Shown here: positions 62,567 to 64,000 of the stretch, one piece after another
Numbering within the stretch: the stretch's first letter is position 1
How the letters are laid out: each line of letters opens with the position of its first letter
DNA from: Ferrovum sp.
GTDB taxonomy: Bacteria; Pseudomonadota; Gammaproteobacteria; Burkholderiales; Ferrovaceae
NCBI GenBank assembly: GCA_019456405.1
Contig: WJXM01000021.1
Coordinates: 62,001-126,000, forward strand
Length of the DNA stretch: 64,000 nucleotides
Direction: 5' to 3'
Notes under the pieces: model-generated
What the model was told of the DNA's origin: nothing
What the model saw: the letters and a program-made list of their open reading frames with translations, nothing else
Databases searched by the model: none
Program-made: the position numbers and the translations under genes

Positions 62567-63021
62567 ATGAAGAAGAGCAAGAAATCAGTGCGGATGACTG
62601 GGGTGCGGCCATGGCAGAGCAGGCAGCGGCCACCAGTGCGGTGGACAACCCTTCCCTGACGGCTCCACTTGTCGGAACCGAGGAACATGCTTTCCCTCCG
62701 CCGCTGACAGAACCCCATGTCTTTCAGACCTTTGGGCAGGATCCGCCGGTGTCCGGGCACCAGGATCTGGAAATGATCATGGACATTCCGGTCAATATCA
62801 CCGTGGAGTTGGGGCGTACCAAGATGCCCATTAAAAACTTGTTGCAGTTGGCTCAAGGATCCGTGGTGGAATTGAATGGGATGGCGGGTGAACCCCTCGA
62901 TGTTTTGGTGAATGGTTTTTTGATCGCCCAAGGGGAAGTCGTGGTGGTCAACGAGAAATTTGGCATTCGTCTGACGGACATCATCACGCCTTCGGAACGT
63001 ATGCGTCGTTTGAATCGATGA
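62563..63021 (+). CDS. fliN: Flagellar motor switch protein FliN
   Basis: A 152-residue C-ring protein. An acidic, low-complexity N-terminal extension of about 65 residues precedes the SpoA domain (MDIPVNITVELGRTKMPIKN, LAQGSVVELNGMAGEPLDVL, EKFGIRLTDIITPSERMRRL). The ATG overlaps the fliM stop; the frame inside fliM is not used. Overlaps fliO by 4 bp. Confidence 0.97.
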   Translation: MNEEEQEISADDWGAAMAEQAAATSAVDNPSLTAPLVGTEEHAFPPPLTEPHVFQTFGQDPPVSGHQDLEMIMDIPVNITVELGRTKMPIKNLLQLAQGSVVELNGMAGEPLDVLVNGFLIAQGEVVVVNEKFGIRLTDIITPSERMRRLNR

Positions 63022-63407
63022 AGTTTCCTGTTTTTGTCATGGGGTGCTGTGTCGGCCCCGGGTTGGCTTGGGCTCTGGAATCCGGGAATGGACACGCCAC
63101 CTACGCGCCTCCAACGGTACTGACCTGGACGACCGGAATACAGATCGTCTTGAGTTTGGGGCTGGTCTTGGCGCTGATGGCGGGGGTGGCTTGGGCCTTG
63201 AAAAAATTTCAGTGGTCATCTTCGTCCGCAGGGAAAGGCAGGCAGTCTCTGCGTATCGTCAGTTCCCTGGCCGTGGGACAGCGTGAACGCGTGGTAGTGG
63301 TGGAACTTCAGGATACGTGGGTGGTGGTGGGAGTTGCTCCCGGGCAGGTCCAGACCCTGCATGTATTGCCCAGGCCGGGGGGCAAGGATGGAGAGTTGGA
63401 AAGGTGA
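63018..63407 (+). CDS. fliO: Flagellar biosynthesis protein FliO
   Basis: A 129-residue single-pass membrane protein that helps assemble the FliP ring. It has an N-terminal signal-like stretch ([20 protein letters not shown]), a membrane helix ([20 protein letters not shown], about 39-58), and a small cytoplasmic domain with [20 protein letters not shown]. It overlaps fliN at its start and fliP at its end. Confidence 0.9.
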   Translation: MKFPVFVMGCCVGPGLAWALESGNGHATYAPPTVLTWTTGIQIVLSLGLVLALMAGVAWALKKFQWSSSSAGKGRQSLRIVSSLAVGQRERVVVVELQDTWVVVGVAPGQVQTLHVLPRPGGKDGELER

Positions 63408-64000
63408 GAAATTCGGTGAAATGGGGCTTGGGGCTTTTGCTGGGCGGGTGTGTGCAAGGCGTATGGGGAGCATCTCTCCCGGGTATCGGGGTGATCAGCA
63501 CCCCTGGATCGGGAGGAGTGCAAACCTACTCTTTCAGTCTGCAAACTCTGATCCTGCTCACTTCCCTCAGTTTCTTGCCAGCCTTGCTGTTGATGATGAC
63601 GGGCTTTACGCGCATCATCATCGTGCTTTCACTCATGCGTTCGGCGCTGGGGACCCAGACTTCCCCGCCCAATCAGGTTTTGATTGGGTTGGCTCTGTTT
63701 CTGACTTTTTTTGTCATGGCTCCCGTCTACGATAAAGTGTATGCCACGGCTTGGGTTCCTTACAGTGAAGAGAAAATCTCTCTTCAGGAAGCGGTGGATC
63801 GGGGCAGCATCCCCCTCAAAACCTTCATGCTCCACCAAACCCGCGAAAGTGACTTGGCTCTGTTCGTCAAGATATCCAATAGCGCTGCGTTGCAAACACC
63901 GGATCAGGTCCCCTTCAAGGTGTTGGTTCCGGCTTTTGTGACGAGCGAATTGAAAACTGCTTTTCAGATTGGATTCGTCATCTTCATTCCCTTCCTGATC
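63404..64000 (+). CDS. fliP: Flagellar export gate protein FliP (partial, 3' end outside window)
   Basis: 199 codons of FliP are present from the GTG at 63404, which overlaps the fliO stop (GTGA). The core motifs are clear: [53 protein letters not shown] and [20 protein letters not shown]. FliP forms the pore of the export gate with FliQ and FliR. Its signal sequence contains LLLGGC, a lipobox-like motif unusual for FliP, which is normally cleaved without lipidation. Confidence 0.95.
   Translation, partial: MRNSVKWGLGLLLGGCVQGVWGASLPGIGVISTPGSGGVQTYSFSLQTLILLTSLSFLPALLLMMTGFTRIIIVLSLMRSALGTQTSPPNQVLIGLALFLTFFVMAPVYDKVYATAWVPYSEEKISLQEAVDRGSIPLKTFMLHQTRESDLALFVKISNSAALQTPDQVPFKVLVPAFVTSELKTAFQIGFVIFIPFLI

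Noticed and set aside
1..64000. CRISPR arrays, tRNA or rRNA genes, insertion sequences, prophage
   Set aside because: No regularly spaced repeats, cloverleaf-like sequences, transposase motifs or phage genes were seen on either strand.

Overview
The window looks like part of the chromosome of a motile Betaproteobacterium, possibly a chemolithoautotrophic member of the Nitrosomonadales or a related acidophile group. This is inferred, not shown. The reasons are the gap-pgk-pyk-purC order typical of Betaproteobacteria, a LysR gene of CbbR-like appearance divergent from gap, an FlhDC master regulator combined with FlhF/FlhG and CheV, and periplasmic c-type cytochromes next to sulfur-type proteins. 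Genes are densely packed, with many ATGA/GTGA stop-start overlaps. No rRNA, tRNA, insertion sequence, prophage or CRISPR array was seen.

Region 1 (1-6.4 kb) holds a truncated EVE-domain gene and a tripartite RND efflux system. The outer-membrane factor is divergent from the adaptor and pump genes, with a short palindrome between them. Region 2 (6.4-12.3 kb) is an accessory module: a Tat-exported DsrE-like protein, an orphan substrate-binding protein, a c4-type dihaem cytochrome, a TsdA-like dihaem cytochrome and a LuxR-type response regulator. A histidine kinase is divergent from it across an AT-rich spacer carrying a perfect 15-bp-arm palindrome. Region 3 (12.3-26.7 kb) is housekeeping: purC, pyk, pgk, gap, a LysR regulator, an inositol-monophosphatase-family gene, rsmE, argA, yggX, phoU, rpiA, ilvA and an unusual metallophosphoesterase-ChaN fusion.

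Region 4 (26.7-64 kb) is one long motility locus. On the minus strand, reading right to left, are flhDC, motAB, two tandem cheV genes, cheY, cheZ and cheA. On the plus strand are flhB-flhA-flhF-flhG-fliA-motC-motD. Then come flgM-flgN (minus), a parA, a tail-anchored coiled-coil gene and a diguanylate cyclase. The filament genes follow (fliC, flaG, fliD, fliS, fliT), then a FliK-like/FlhB-like pair, ycgR, fliE (minus), and fliF-G-H-I-J-K-L-M-N-O-P, with fliP cut by the window end.

The motility genes form a recognisable hierarchy. FlhDC sits at the top. FliA and FlgM control late genes, and sigma-28 promoters matching TAAAGTTT-N11-GCCGATAA exactly or closely lie before flgM, fliC and cheV. One exact match lies upstream of flhDC itself, which suggests feedback, a small RNA or a leaderless peptide. 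FlhF, FlhG, the ParA and YcgR/diguanylate cyclase point to polar placement and c-di-GMP control. The most interesting items are the sigma-28 site above flhDC, the TsdA/DsrE-like periplasmic module, the ParA/coiled-coil/diguanylate cyclase trio, the phosphoesterase-ChaN fusion and the FlhG with a broken P-loop.
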